Shown here: positions 50,444 through 58,564 of the stretch, in pieces
Layout: every line of letters begins with the position of its first letter
How positions within the stretch are numbered: the first letter of the stretch is position 1
NCBI RefSeq assembly: GCF_028209395.1
Contig: NZ_JAQLDQ010000008.1
Location: forward strand, 1-64,000
DNA length: 64,000 nt
Source of the DNA: Collinsella aerofaciens
Lineage (GTDB): Bacteria; Actinomycetota; Coriobacteriia; Coriobacteriales; Coriobacteriaceae
Direction: 5' to 3'
Translations under genes and position numbers: made by a program
The notes under the pieces: generated by a model
Databases searched by the model: none
What the model saw: only the letters and a program-made list of their open reading frames with translations
Told to the model about the DNA's origin: nothing

Positions 50444-50818
50444 TTGGCCCGTATTAATGGTGTCGACCTCCCGCGTGAGAAGCGCGTTGAGATCGGTCTG
50501 ACCTACATTTACGGCATCGGCCGCACCACTGCGACGAAGATTTGCGTCGAGTGCAACGTTAACGTGGATACGCGCGTTAAGGACCTCACCGAGGATGAGG
50601 TTAACGCCATCCGCGATTATATCGATAAGAACCAGATCATGGTTGAGGGCGACCTCCGCCGTGAGCGCAACCAGAACGTCAAGCGCCTTATGGACATCGG
50701 CTGCAACCGCGGCCTTCGTCACCGCAAGGGCCTCCCGGTCCGCGGCCAGCGCACCCACACTAACGCTCGTACCCGCAAGGGCCCGAAGCGTCAGATCGGT
50801 GCTAAGAAGAAGAAATAA
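50444..50818 (+). CDS. rpsM: Small ribosomal subunit protein uS13
   Basis: A 124-aa protein, [20 protein letters not shown] through the C-terminal RNA-binding tail [20 protein letters not shown]. It sits in the 30S head and contacts 50S. The start is TTG after AGAGGAG, a rare start codon for a ribosomal protein. Confidence 0.96.
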   Translation: MARINGVDLPREKRVEIGLTYIYGIGRTTATKICVECNVNVDTRVKDLTEDEVNAIRDYIDKNQIMVEGDLRRERNQNVKRLMDIGCNRGLRHRKGLPVRGQRTHTNARTRKGPKRQIGAKKKK

Positions 50819-50832
50819 GGAGCGCTAGATAG

Positions 50833-51237
50833 ATGGCTACTGCTAAGAAGAACGTTCGCGCTGCCCGTCTGAAGCGCGCGGACCGTAAGAACATTTCCGT
50901 GGGCCAGGCTCACATTCGTTCTACGTTCAACAACACGATCGTTTCGATCACCGATCCCCAGGGCAACGTCATTTCCTGGAAGTCGGCTGGCCAGGTGGGC
51001 TTCAAGGGCTCCCGTAAGTCCACGCCGTTCGCTGCCCAGATGGCTGCCGAGGCTGCTGCCAAGCAGGCCATGGAGCACGGTATGAAGAAGGTTTCCGTCT
51101 TCGTCAAGGGCCCCGGCTCCGGTCGTGAGACCGCCATCCGCTCCCTCCAGGCTGCTGGCCTCGAGGTCTCGAGCATCCAGGACAAGACCCCCATTCCGCA
51201 CAACGGCTGCCGCCCCAAGAAGCGTCGCCGCGTGTAA
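50833..51237 (+). CDS. rpsK: Small ribosomal subunit protein uS11
   Basis: A 134-aa protein with [20 protein letters not shown] and the S11 signature [20 protein letters not shown]; it ends with [14 protein letters not shown]. It lines the platform of the 30S subunit near mRNA. Confidence 0.97.
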   Translation: MATAKKNVRAARLKRADRKNISVGQAHIRSTFNNTIVSITDPQGNVISWKSAGQVGFKGSRKSTPFAAQMAAEAAAKQAMEHGMKKVSVFVKGPGSGRETAIRSLQAAGLEVSSIQDKTPIPHNGCRPKKRRRV

Positions 51238-51256
51238 CTGAAAGGATCGTATCAAT

Positions 51257-51853
51257 ATGGCAATCGACAGGACTCCTGTTCTTAAGCGCTGCCGTCAGCT
51301 CGGGATCGATCCCGCTGAGCTCGGTTACAGCAGCAAGAAGGAATCTATCCGTCAGCCCAAGCGCCGTCGCAAGGAATCTGAGTACGGCATGCAGCTGCGC
51401 GAGAAGCAGAAGGTCAAGTTCATCTATGGCGTTCTGGAGAAGCAGTTCCACGGCTACTTCAACAAGGCCCGTAAGATGAACGGCGTCACCGGTGAGAACC
51501 TCATGATTATTCTTGAGTCTCGCCTCGACAACGTCGTCTTCCGTCTTGGCTTCGCCCGCACCCGCAAAGAGGCTCGTCAGTCCGTCCGTCACGGTCACTT
51601 CACCGTGAACGGCAAGCGCGTGGACATCCCGTCCTACCGCGTCAAGGCCGGCGACGTCGTCGCTGTCGGCGAGAAGTTCCGTGACCTTCTCCCCATCAAG
51701 GAGGCTCTGATTTCCTCCGAGCGCTTTGAGGTCCCTGGCTGGCTCGAGGTCGATATCGAGAAGCTGTCTGGTAACGTGCTCGCTCTGCCGACGCGTGAGC
51801 AGATCAGCGGTGATATCAACGAGCAGCTCATCGTCGAGCTCTACTCTAAGTAG
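51257..51853 (+). CDS. rpsD: Small ribosomal subunit protein uS4
   Basis: A 198-aa protein with the S4 domain at about 90-150 (LESRLDNVVFRLGFARTRKE, then HGHFTVNGKRVDIPSYRVK). It nucleates 30S assembly and in several bacteria represses its own operon. The N-terminus lacks the four-cysteine zinc site found in some S4 proteins. Confidence 0.97.
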   Translation: MAIDRTPVLKRCRQLGIDPAELGYSSKKESIRQPKRRRKESEYGMQLREKQKVKFIYGVLEKQFHGYFNKARKMNGVTGENLMIILESRLDNVVFRLGFARTRKEARQSVRHGHFTVNGKRVDIPSYRVKAGDVVAVGEKFRDLLPIKEALISSERFEVPGWLEVDIEKLSGNVLALPTREQISGDINEQLIVELYSK

Positions 51854-51885
51854 TCCATCCGGGCTGCTGAGGCTGGAGGTAATAC

Positions 51886-52827
51886 ATGTCAGAATTCATT
51901 AGGCCTCAGGTTCAGGTCGAAGAGATCAACGAGACGTCTGCTCGTGTCTCCGTCGAGCCGCTCGAGCGTGGCTACGGCGATACGCTGGGTAACTCCCTTC
52001 GTCGCGTTCTTCTGTCCTCGCTCGAGGGTGCCGCCGTCGAGGCTATTCAGATCGATGGCGCGCAGCACGAGTTCATGACCATCCCTAACATGGTCGAGGA
52101 TGTCACCGACATCGTCCTGAATGTCAAGGGTCTTGTCTTCAGGGCTCTCGGCACGACCGACGAGGCGACCGCCACCATCTCGGTTGACGGCCCGTGCGAG
52201 GTCACCGGTGCGGACTTCTTTATTCCGTCCGAGTTTGAGCTGGTCAACCCCGAGCAGCACATTGCTACGCTCACCGAGGGTGGCCATCTCACCATGAGCA
52301 TGCGCATCGGCTATGGCCGCGGCTATGTTTCTGGCGAGGCCAACAAGCGCGACAACGATCCCATCGGTGTGATCCACGTCGACTCGCTGTACTCGCCGGT
52401 TTCCCGTTGCGCCAAGCTCGTTGAGGCTTGCCGTGTCGGTCAGCACACCGACTACGACCGCCTTGTCCTCGAGATCGAGACCAACGGCTCCATCGCCCCG
52501 CGCGACGCCGTGGTCCAGGCTGCCAATATCATCAACCAGCATATGGCCGCCTTTATGAACCTTGCCGAGACCCCCGAGGTCGAGGAGGAGGCTTCGATCT
52601 TCGCTCCCGAGGTCACCAACGACAACGCCGAGCTGGACAAGCAGATCGAGGATCTGGACCTTTCCGTCCGTTCCTACAACTGCCTTAAGCGCGCCAGCAT
52701 TCACTCGGTCCGTCAGCTCGTTGAGTTCTCGGAGAACGATCTGCTCAACATCCGTAACTTCGGTGTTAAGTCGATCGAGGAAGTGAAGGACAAGCTTGAG
52801 TCCATGGGCCTGAGCCTGAAGGCTTAA
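51886..52827 (+). CDS. rpoA: RNA polymerase alpha subunit
   Basis: A 313-aa protein. The N-terminal dimerisation domain has EPLERGYGDTLGNSLRRVLL and the C-terminal domain (about 245-310) has DLDLSVRSYNCLKRASIHSV and FGVKSIEEVKDKLESMGL. It assembles the core enzyme and contacts UP elements and activators. It lies 32 bp after rpsD. Confidence 0.98.
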   Translation: MSEFIRPQVQVEEINETSARVSVEPLERGYGDTLGNSLRRVLLSSLEGAAVEAIQIDGAQHEFMTIPNMVEDVTDIVLNVKGLVFRALGTTDEATATISVDGPCEVTGADFFIPSEFELVNPEQHIATLTEGGHLTMSMRIGYGRGYVSGEANKRDNDPIGVIHVDSLYSPVSRCAKLVEACRVGQHTDYDRLVLEIETNGSIAPRDAVVQAANIINQHMAAFMNLAETPEVEEEASIFAPEVTNDNAELDKQIEDLDLSVRSYNCLKRASIHSVRQLVEFSENDLLNIRNFGVKSIEEVKDKLESMGLSLKA

Positions 52828-52857
52828 TGCTTCGCATATTTGAGGAGAAACTAGACC

Positions 52858-53325
52858 ATGCGTCACAACGTTAAGAAGGGCCTGAAGCTCGGCACCGATG
52901 CGAGCCACACCAAGGCCATGAAGAAGAGCCTTGCTAAGGCCCTCTTCGAGAACGACCGCATCAAGACCACCGAGACCCGCGCTAAGGCGCTGCGTTCGGT
53001 CGTCGATCCGATCATCACTTGGGCCAAGAAGGGCGACCTGCACTCTCGTCGTCTGGCTATCGCCAAGCTCGGCGATAAGCAGCTCGTTGCCGAGATCTTC
53101 GACAAGGCTGCCCAGGGTATGTGGCAGGACCGCAACGGCGGTTACACCCGCATCATGAAGCTCGGTAACCGTAAGGGCGACAATGCTCCCATCGTTATCA
53201 TGGAGCTCGTCACCGAGCCTTGCACGCCTAAGGCCAAGAAGGCTGCTCCGGCCCCCAAGAAGGCCGCTGCTCCCAAGAAGGTCGAGGCTGCCGAGGAGGC
53301 TCCTGCTGAGGAGACCGCTGAGTAG
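52858..53325 (+). CDS. rplQ: Large ribosomal subunit protein bL17
   Basis: A 155-aa protein. The core is standard, LGTDASHTKAMKKSLAKALF, then RDRNGGYTRIMKLGNRKGDN-like sequence. The last 35-40 residues are an Ala/Lys/Pro/Glu-rich extension (KKAAPAPKKAAAPKKVEAAE) not present in short L17 forms; such tails are seen in several actinobacteria. It ends the operon. Confidence 0.96.
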   Translation: MRHNVKKGLKLGTDASHTKAMKKSLAKALFENDRIKTTETRAKALRSVVDPIITWAKKGDLHSRRLAIAKLGDKQLVAEIFDKAAQGMWQDRNGGYTRIMKLGNRKGDNAPIVIMELVTEPCTPKAKKAAPAPKKAAAPKKVEAAEEAPAEETAE

Positions 53326-53351
53326 ACAATCCGTCTGCATAGGCTATATTC

Positions 53352-53382
53352 GAGGGGTACGTTCGCGTACCCCTCTTTTTTT
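53352..53382 (+). terminator. Terminator of the ribosomal operon
   Basis: Perfect 10-bp stem GAGGGGTACG/CGTACCCCTC closing a TTCG tetraloop, followed by seven T residues. A textbook intrinsic terminator. Confidence 0.97.
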
Positions 53383-53417
53383 GTCGAAATGCCATTGCCT
53401 GTTTGTTGGGAGCGCCC

Positions 53418-54242
53418 ATGACCGCGCCGTCTGATTTCAATTCGATTCCCGAGCTCGACGCCACGCTCGTTTTCCGCGTGGCCTACGATGGCTCGTCCTA
53501 TAGCGGCTTTGCCGAGCAGCCTGGCCAGACGACGGTTGCGGGTGAGCTACGTCGAGCTATTGAGACGCTCCTGCGCCGTCCGATCGACCTGACGTGTGCG
53601 GGACGTACCGATGCCGGCGTGCATGCGGTGGCACAGTTTATCAGCGTGCCCGTAACGGACGCTGAGTTGGCTTTGACGCGCCGTAGGTGGCTGAGGGCTA
53701 TGGATGCCCTCCTGCCCAAAGATATCGCCATAAACGAGGTCTACAAGGCCCGTAGGGGCTTTTCTGCCCGCTTTGACGCGCGGTCCCGTACGTATACGTA
53801 CCGTATTGCCGATCGCGATGCGCGCCCCGTGCTCTCGCGCGGTGCGGTGTGGTGGCATCGCTATCCCCTCGACGTCGATGCGATGGCGGCCGCCTGCCCT
53901 GCGCTTTTGGGCGAGCAGGACTTTAAGAGCTTTTGCAAGGTTGCCTCGGCCGTTGGCAAGCCCACGCATCGCTGCGTGATGCGTGCCGAGTTTGGCCATG
54001 AGGTTGCGTTTGGCGAGGACATCCTGACGTTTACCATCGAGGGCAATGCGTTTTTGCATTCGATGGTCCGCACGATCGTGGGCACGCTTGTCGAGATTGG
54101 CATGCATCGCCGTGAACCCGAGTGGATGCGCGAGGTCATCGATGCTTGCGACCGTACCGCTGCGGGCCCCACGGCTCCTGCCTGCGGCCTTACGTTTATG
54201 GGCGTGGATTACGATCCCGCCGAGCTTGTCGTGCTCGACTAG
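53418..54242 (+). CDS. truA: tRNA pseudouridine synthase A
   Basis: A 274-aa enzyme. The catalytic Asp is in LTCAGRTDAGVHAVAQFI (about 55-70). The family also shows RVAYDGSSYSGFAEQPGQTT at the start and FCKVASAVGKPTHR in the middle. It makes pseudouridine at positions 38-40 of tRNA anticodon arms. The ATG at 53418 gives the family start; an in-frame TTG upstream is unlikely. Confidence 0.95.
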   Translation: MTAPSDFNSIPELDATLVFRVAYDGSSYSGFAEQPGQTTVAGELRRAIETLLRRPIDLTCAGRTDAGVHAVAQFISVPVTDAELALTRRRWLRAMDALLPKDIAINEVYKARRGFSARFDARSRTYTYRIADRDARPVLSRGAVWWHRYPLDVDAMAAACPALLGEQDFKSFCKVASAVGKPTHRCVMRAEFGHEVAFGEDILTFTIEGNAFLHSMVRTIVGTLVEIGMHRREPEWMREVIDACDRTAAGPTAPACGLTFMGVDYDPAELVVLD

Positions 54243-54403
54243 GGGAGGGCTCGACGCGTCGTGCGTCGACACCTGTCATCTGTGGGCTGCGCGTGTGCAA
54301 CATCTGTTCTTGACGTGCAATACAACTGGTGTCTCATTGCTTTTATTGCCGGGGTGTACCATGAACCACGGTTTGATTCATTGCTGTCGAGAGGACGGAT
54401 AAC

Positions 54404-55444
54404 TTGGTTCGACGTGGCTCGCATCCGCGACTTTCGGTGATCCTTGTGGTAGAAGGTTCGCCCAGCTATGCGATGCGTGCGCTCGAGAGTATCCAGAACC
54501 AAGACCTCTACGATTTGCAGATTGTCGTTGTCTGCCGCGATGCTGCGCCCGGTGTGCGCCATTCGCTTCAAGTTGCCGCCGACAGGGACATCCATATTGA
54601 TTTGATTGACGTCGAGGACGCGAAGCGCGGCGCTTGTCTTCGTGCCGGTTTTGCTGCCTCGCGCGGCTCTCAAATCATCGCCATGAACGCCGATGAGTGG
54701 TTTGCTCCGCAGTCTCTTTCCAAGATGGTCGATATCGCGTGCGATACTGCGGCAGACATAGTGCTCCCCACGGTGTCGCTCGACCGCTATGATGCACATC
54801 GAGAGCGCCATTCGCGCGTCTTGGATGCTGCTCATATTTCCATTGATAGCAAATCTTCGATGGTGGCCGGGCTGCCTCAGTTGATTTTAGGCGGCCTAGT
54901 CGCTCAGACCTCTGGCGTGATGTACAGCCGCTCGCTGTTTGAGGCATGCCTTTTGTGCGACAAGGTGTTTCGCACAGTTGGGTTTATGGCATGCGCGCTT
55001 TCGCAGGCACGATGCGTGTCCGGCTGCGGCGATGCTTGTTTCCACGCGGCGGCACCTAAGCTTACAGATGCCTTTGATCCCACCATGTATGCCAAGGTAT
55101 CCGATGACACCCGAGCGCTCGACGAGCTTGCTGACTCACTCTCGGAAGCAGATAGCGGTGGTCGGCTCAAGCTGGCAAGCCAAAAGTTCTACTTTGCCGG
55201 ACTGGTCGCCTGCATCGAGAATTTGTGTCTGAGCCCGCATGGGGTGTCGTCAATCGAGCGTTCCGCCCGCATGCGTGATATGCTCGAGGCACCTCGAACC
55301 CGTCAGATGGTCGCCGCGCTCAAGGACAACCATCGGGGACTCGGTCTGTTGTTTGGACCGATCGCCAGCGCCAAGCCCGCGCGCTGCGTGATGTGTACGC
55401 ATCTGGCAGCTTTTCTTAACCGGACGGGCGCAAAAACCGCCTAA
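54404..55444 (+). CDS. Glycosyltransferase family 2-like protein
   Basis: A 346-aa protein with a GT-A-like N-terminus: RLSVILVVEGSPSYAMRALE, then SIQNQDLYDLQIVVVCRDA, and a GFAASRGSQIIAMNADEWFA stretch in the place of the DxD region. The C-terminal half is helical and less clear (RSLFEACLLCDKVFRTVGFM). It might transfer a sugar to a surface polymer, but the DxD is not canonical and the acceptor is unknown. The start is TTG after GAGGACGG. It is a single gene between truA and argR. Confidence 0.6.
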   Translation: MVRRGSHPRLSVILVVEGSPSYAMRALESIQNQDLYDLQIVVVCRDAAPGVRHSLQVAADRDIHIDLIDVEDAKRGACLRAGFAASRGSQIIAMNADEWFAPQSLSKMVDIACDTAADIVLPTVSLDRYDAHRERHSRVLDAAHISIDSKSSMVAGLPQLILGGLVAQTSGVMYSRSLFEACLLCDKVFRTVGFMACALSQARCVSGCGDACFHAAAPKLTDAFDPTMYAKVSDDTRALDELADSLSEADSGGRLKLASQKFYFAGLVACIENLCLSPHGVSSIERSARMRDMLEAPRTRQMVAALKDNHRGLGLLFGPIASAKPARCVMCTHLAAFLNRTGAKTA

Positions 55445-55576
55445 ACGGCTCATTTCGAAACAAACTTGCATAGAATTGTTTCGAAATGCGTTCTTATACA
55501 CAAAAGCATTCAAATAGCGTTAAACTATTCAATCACTGATTGATTGTCTCCACCATCTTTTGGAGAGAGGGTTTGT

Positions 55577-56014
55577 ATGGCTAAAAAACGCAATGGGCGC
55601 CAGGATGCCATTAGAGATATTGTGCGCAATAAGGACGTCCGCACGCAGCGTGTGCTGGTCGATGAGCTCCGCGCCATGGGCTTTGATTGCACGCAGGCGA
55701 CTGTCTCTCGCGATATTGCCGACATGGGGCTGCGTAAGCTCCCTGAGGGCATCTATGTTCTGGCAGAGGACCTGCACTTGCAGCGTATGGTTTCCGAGCT
55801 CGTTACGGGCGTTCTGCGTACCGATAATCTGGTTATGATCAAGGCTCAGCCTGGCACGGCTTCCGGCATCGCCGCCGCCGTTGATGCGGCAGAGTTGCCC
55901 GATGTGCTTGGCTCGCTTGCCGGCAACGATACGATTTTGGTCATTGCCCAGACGGCCGAGGACGGCGAGCGTCTTGAGGCGCTGATCAATAAGCTGAGCA
56001 ATTCTCGCAAGTAG
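55577..56014 (+). CDS. argR: Arginine repressor ArgR
   Basis: A 145-aa protein with a winged-helix N-terminus (RQDAIRDIVRNKDVRTQRVL, then GFDCTQATVSRDIADMGLRK) and a C-terminal arginine-binding hexamer domain (LVMIKAQPGTASGIAAAVDA and LAGNDTILVIAQT). It represses arginine biosynthesis and may activate catabolism. An AT-rich region upstream (55490-55545) has CATTCAAATAG and CTATTCAATCA, possible ARG-box halves for autoregulation. GAGAGAGG lies before the ATG. Confidence 0.94.
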   Translation: MAKKRNGRQDAIRDIVRNKDVRTQRVLVDELRAMGFDCTQATVSRDIADMGLRKLPEGIYVLAEDLHLQRMVSELVTGVLRTDNLVMIKAQPGTASGIAAAVDAAELPDVLGSLAGNDTILVIAQTAEDGERLEALINKLSNSRK

Positions 56015-56064
56015 GCGTGCGGGTCGTGCGCTCGGCACTGTGTGCGTGACATGGTGGCTTGTAA

Positions 56065-56092
56065 GGGGGTATCGACGTTGGTCGGTACCCCC
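56065..56092 (+). terminator. Terminator-like hairpin after argR
   Basis: GGGGGTATCGAC pairs with GTCGGTACCCCC, with a GTTG loop; TATATTGTTT follows. It probably ends argR transcription. Confidence 0.65.
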
Positions 56093-56141
56093 TATATTGT
56101 TTGCCGGTATAAAGACCGTCCACCAGGTCGCTTTAAACTAA

Positions 56142-56180
56142 AAGGCCCCCGAGCACTTTAATAAGCTGCTCGGGGGCCTT
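56142..56180. terminator. Terminator between convergent argR and PBP genes
   Basis: Perfect 14-bp stem AAGGCCCCCGAGCA/TGCTCGGGGGCCTT with an 11-nt loop. On the minus strand it is followed by TTTAGTTT, so it terminates the PBP gene; it may also stop readthrough from argR. Confidence 0.85.
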
Positions 56181-56203
56181 GTTGCTAATGGCCGGATGAA
56201 TTT

Positions 56204-58402
56204 CTAGCCAACAGTATCGTCAGGCGTGGGCGAGGGGTCGGGAGTGGGCGTAGGCGTGGGCGTGGGCGTGCCGCCATCGCCGCCGGTCGAACCACCAGTG
56301 GAACCGCCCGTCGAGCCACCGGTCGTACCGGTGTCGCCGGTGGTGTCGCCGCCCGTAGTCTCGGTGGTCGTGGTCGTCGTGGTAGTCGTCGTGGTGGTTT
56401 CCTCTTCGTCCTCGTTCTCGTCCTTGTCGTCGATCTCCGTCTTCTTGGTGTTGTTGGTGCCGTAGAACTTCCAGACGCTGTTGTTCTTGTAGGTGGGCGC
56501 CGTTCCGGTCGCAAACTCCTCGCGCTCGGTACCGGTCAGAACGGTGTTCATAAACCGCTTAAAGACAGGCAGGTTGGTGCTGTCGCCCAGCAGGTCCGTG
56601 CCGTATTTTTGGATGGGGATCTCACCTGCGGAATAGCCGGTCCACAGGGCGCACGCCAGCTGCGGGGTATAGCCGCAGAACCACAGGTTGGTGGTGTTGT
56701 CGGTGGTGCCCGTTTTGCCGGCATAGGGCTGGTTGACGCTCAGGGCGCCGGCAGCACCCGTACCGCCGCCCTTCATGACGCCGGACAGAACATCGGTGAC
56801 CGCGGCGGCCTCGCCCTCGGTAAGCACCTGTGAGGGATTGTCGGTGTGCTGGTACAGCACCGAACCGGTACGAGAGTCAATCTCGGTGATGGCGATCGGC
56901 TGGCGATAGTAGCCGCCGTTGGCAAACGTCGCGTAGGCGGCGGCCATCTCGAGCGGCGAGATCGAGCCGGTGCCGAGGGTCATGACGGGAACGTCCTCGA
57001 TGTTGTCCTTGGCGGGATCGATGCCGAGCTTTTTGACGAGCGAGATGATCTTGCTGTTGCCGACGGCTTCCGCCACCTGGATGTAGCCGGTGTTGGAGGA
57101 GTATGCCGTTGCCTGCTTAAGCGTGATGTTGCCATAGCTATGGTTGGCGTAGTTTTGGACCTCGGTCGTGGTGCCCTTGGCCTTGAGCGGCGAGTTGCAG
57201 TTGAGGGTGACGTTGGGGTTCATGCCGTTTTGGATGGCAGTTGCCAGCGTAAAGGCCTTAAAGGTGGAGCCGACGGGGCGCTTGGCCGTGGCATGGTTTA
57301 CGTGGTTCTCGTCGGCGTTGTAGTCGTAGCCGCCCACCATGCACTTGATGTAGCCGGTCTTGGGGTCGACGACGACCATGCCCATGTCCAGGCCGTCGAG
57401 TGAGAGCGTGTCGAGCTGCTCGCGGACGGCATTCTCTGCCACCTGCTGCATCGTGGGGTCGATGGTGGTCTTGACGGTCAGGCCGCCCTTAAAGAGCACG
57501 TCGGTCGAGAACTCCTGCTCCAGCAGCTGCTTGACATAGGCGACAAAGTAGGGCTGCGAGTATACGTCAACGCCGCTGCCCGAGATTTCGGTCACGTTGA
57601 GGGTGATGGGCTCGGCCTGTGCGGCATCGTGCTCCTCCTGCGTGATGTGGCCCAGGCGCAGCATGTTGTCGAGGACCTTGTTGCGACGGGACAGCGCTAG
57701 GTCGGGGTTGACCGTGGGGTCGTACTGCGAGGGCGAGTTGGGGAGGCCGATCAACAGTGCGGCCTCGCTCAGGGTGAGATCGGCGGCGCTCTTGGACAGA
57801 TAGGTCTCGGCTGCGGCCTCGATGCCGTAGGCGCCGTGGCCGTAATAGATGGTGTTGAGGTACATCATGAGGATCTCGTCTTTGGAGTACATGTCCTCCA
57901 TCTTGACGGCGATGTAGGCCTCGCGCACCTTGCGCTCGATGGTCGAGTCGAACTGCTCCTCCTGCAGGATGGTGTTGCGCACCAGCTGCTGGGTGATCGT
58001 CGAGGCGCCTTCGTGCCCGCCGCCGAGGGTTGCCACCGCAGCACGCGCGATACCCCACAGGTCGATACCGCCGTGCTCGTAGAAGCGCTCGTCCTCGACG
58101 TCAACGGTGCCCTGCAGCACGTAGGGGGAGACCTCGTCCTTGGTGATGGACTTACGGTTTTGCGTGTAGAAGCTCGCGATCTTGTTGCCGTTGCAGTCGA
58201 CGATCTCGGTGGGCTCGCTCACCAGATACGCGTTGGCGTCGGTGTAGTCGGGCAGATCGGACAGCCAGCGGTTGACGTTGCCGACCATGCCGATGCCAAA
58301 CGCCACGCCCGCAATCAGCAGAAAGCCCAAAAACGAGAGCAGGATTATGGGCAGGGCATGCGTCTTTGAACGGCTGCGTCCCTGTCGTTGGCGAGGACCC
58401 AT
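56204..58402 (-). CDS. Class A penicillin-binding protein (transglycosylase/transpeptidase)
   Basis: A 732-aa bifunctional cell-wall synthase. A short basic cytoplasmic start (RQRQGRSRSKTHALP) precedes one membrane segment (IILLSFLGFLLIAGVAFGIG). The transglycosylase domain shows VDVEDERFYEHGGIDLWGIA and EGASTITQQLVRNTIL (about 95-150). The transpeptidase domain has RPVGSTFKAFTLATAI with the catalytic serine (about 380), SSNTGYIQVAEAVG, and YAGKTGTTDNTTNLWF (KTG). The C-terminus is a Thr-run, then Gly-Ser and Pro-Thr repeats (TPTPTPTPDPSPTPDDTVG), probably a wall-spanning linker. The start at 58402 follows TGGAGG; a longer upstream frame has no site. Confidence 0.94.
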   Translation of the reverse strand: MGPRQRQGRSRSKTHALPIILLSFLGFLLIAGVAFGIGMVGNVNRWLSDLPDYTDANAYLVSEPTEIVDCNGNKIASFYTQNRKSITKDEVSPYVLQGTVDVEDERFYEHGGIDLWGIARAAVATLGGGHEGASTITQQLVRNTILQEEQFDSTIERKVREAYIAVKMEDMYSKDEILMMYLNTIYYGHGAYGIEAAAETYLSKSAADLTLSEAALLIGLPNSPSQYDPTVNPDLALSRRNKVLDNMLRLGHITQEEHDAAQAEPITLNVTEISGSGVDVYSQPYFVAYVKQLLEQEFSTDVLFKGGLTVKTTIDPTMQQVAENAVREQLDTLSLDGLDMGMVVVDPKTGYIKCMVGGYDYNADENHVNHATAKRPVGSTFKAFTLATAIQNGMNPNVTLNCNSPLKAKGTTTEVQNYANHSYGNITLKQATAYSSNTGYIQVAEAVGNSKIISLVKKLGIDPAKDNIEDVPVMTLGTGSISPLEMAAAYATFANGGYYRQPIAITEIDSRTGSVLYQHTDNPSQVLTEGEAAAVTDVLSGVMKGGGTGAAGALSVNQPYAGKTGTTDNTTNLWFCGYTPQLACALWTGYSAGEIPIQKYGTDLLGDSTNLPVFKRFMNTVLTGTEREEFATGTAPTYKNNSVWKFYGTNNTKKTEIDDKDENEDEEETTTTTTTTTTTTETTGGDTTGDTGTTGGSTGGSTGGSTGGDGGTPTPTPTPTPDPSPTPDDTVG

Positions 58403-58564
58403 ATATTGACCTCCAGGTATGTCGTGCCGGACGGTAGATGTGCCGTCGAGGCAGGATGAACATAAGTTATTACACGATAAACCAAACGGGGCGCGCGAGG
58501 CCTCGTGTATGCTGGAAGACGGCATTTTTCAAAGTGAATGCATACCTTGGTAAGGAGTTTGCCG

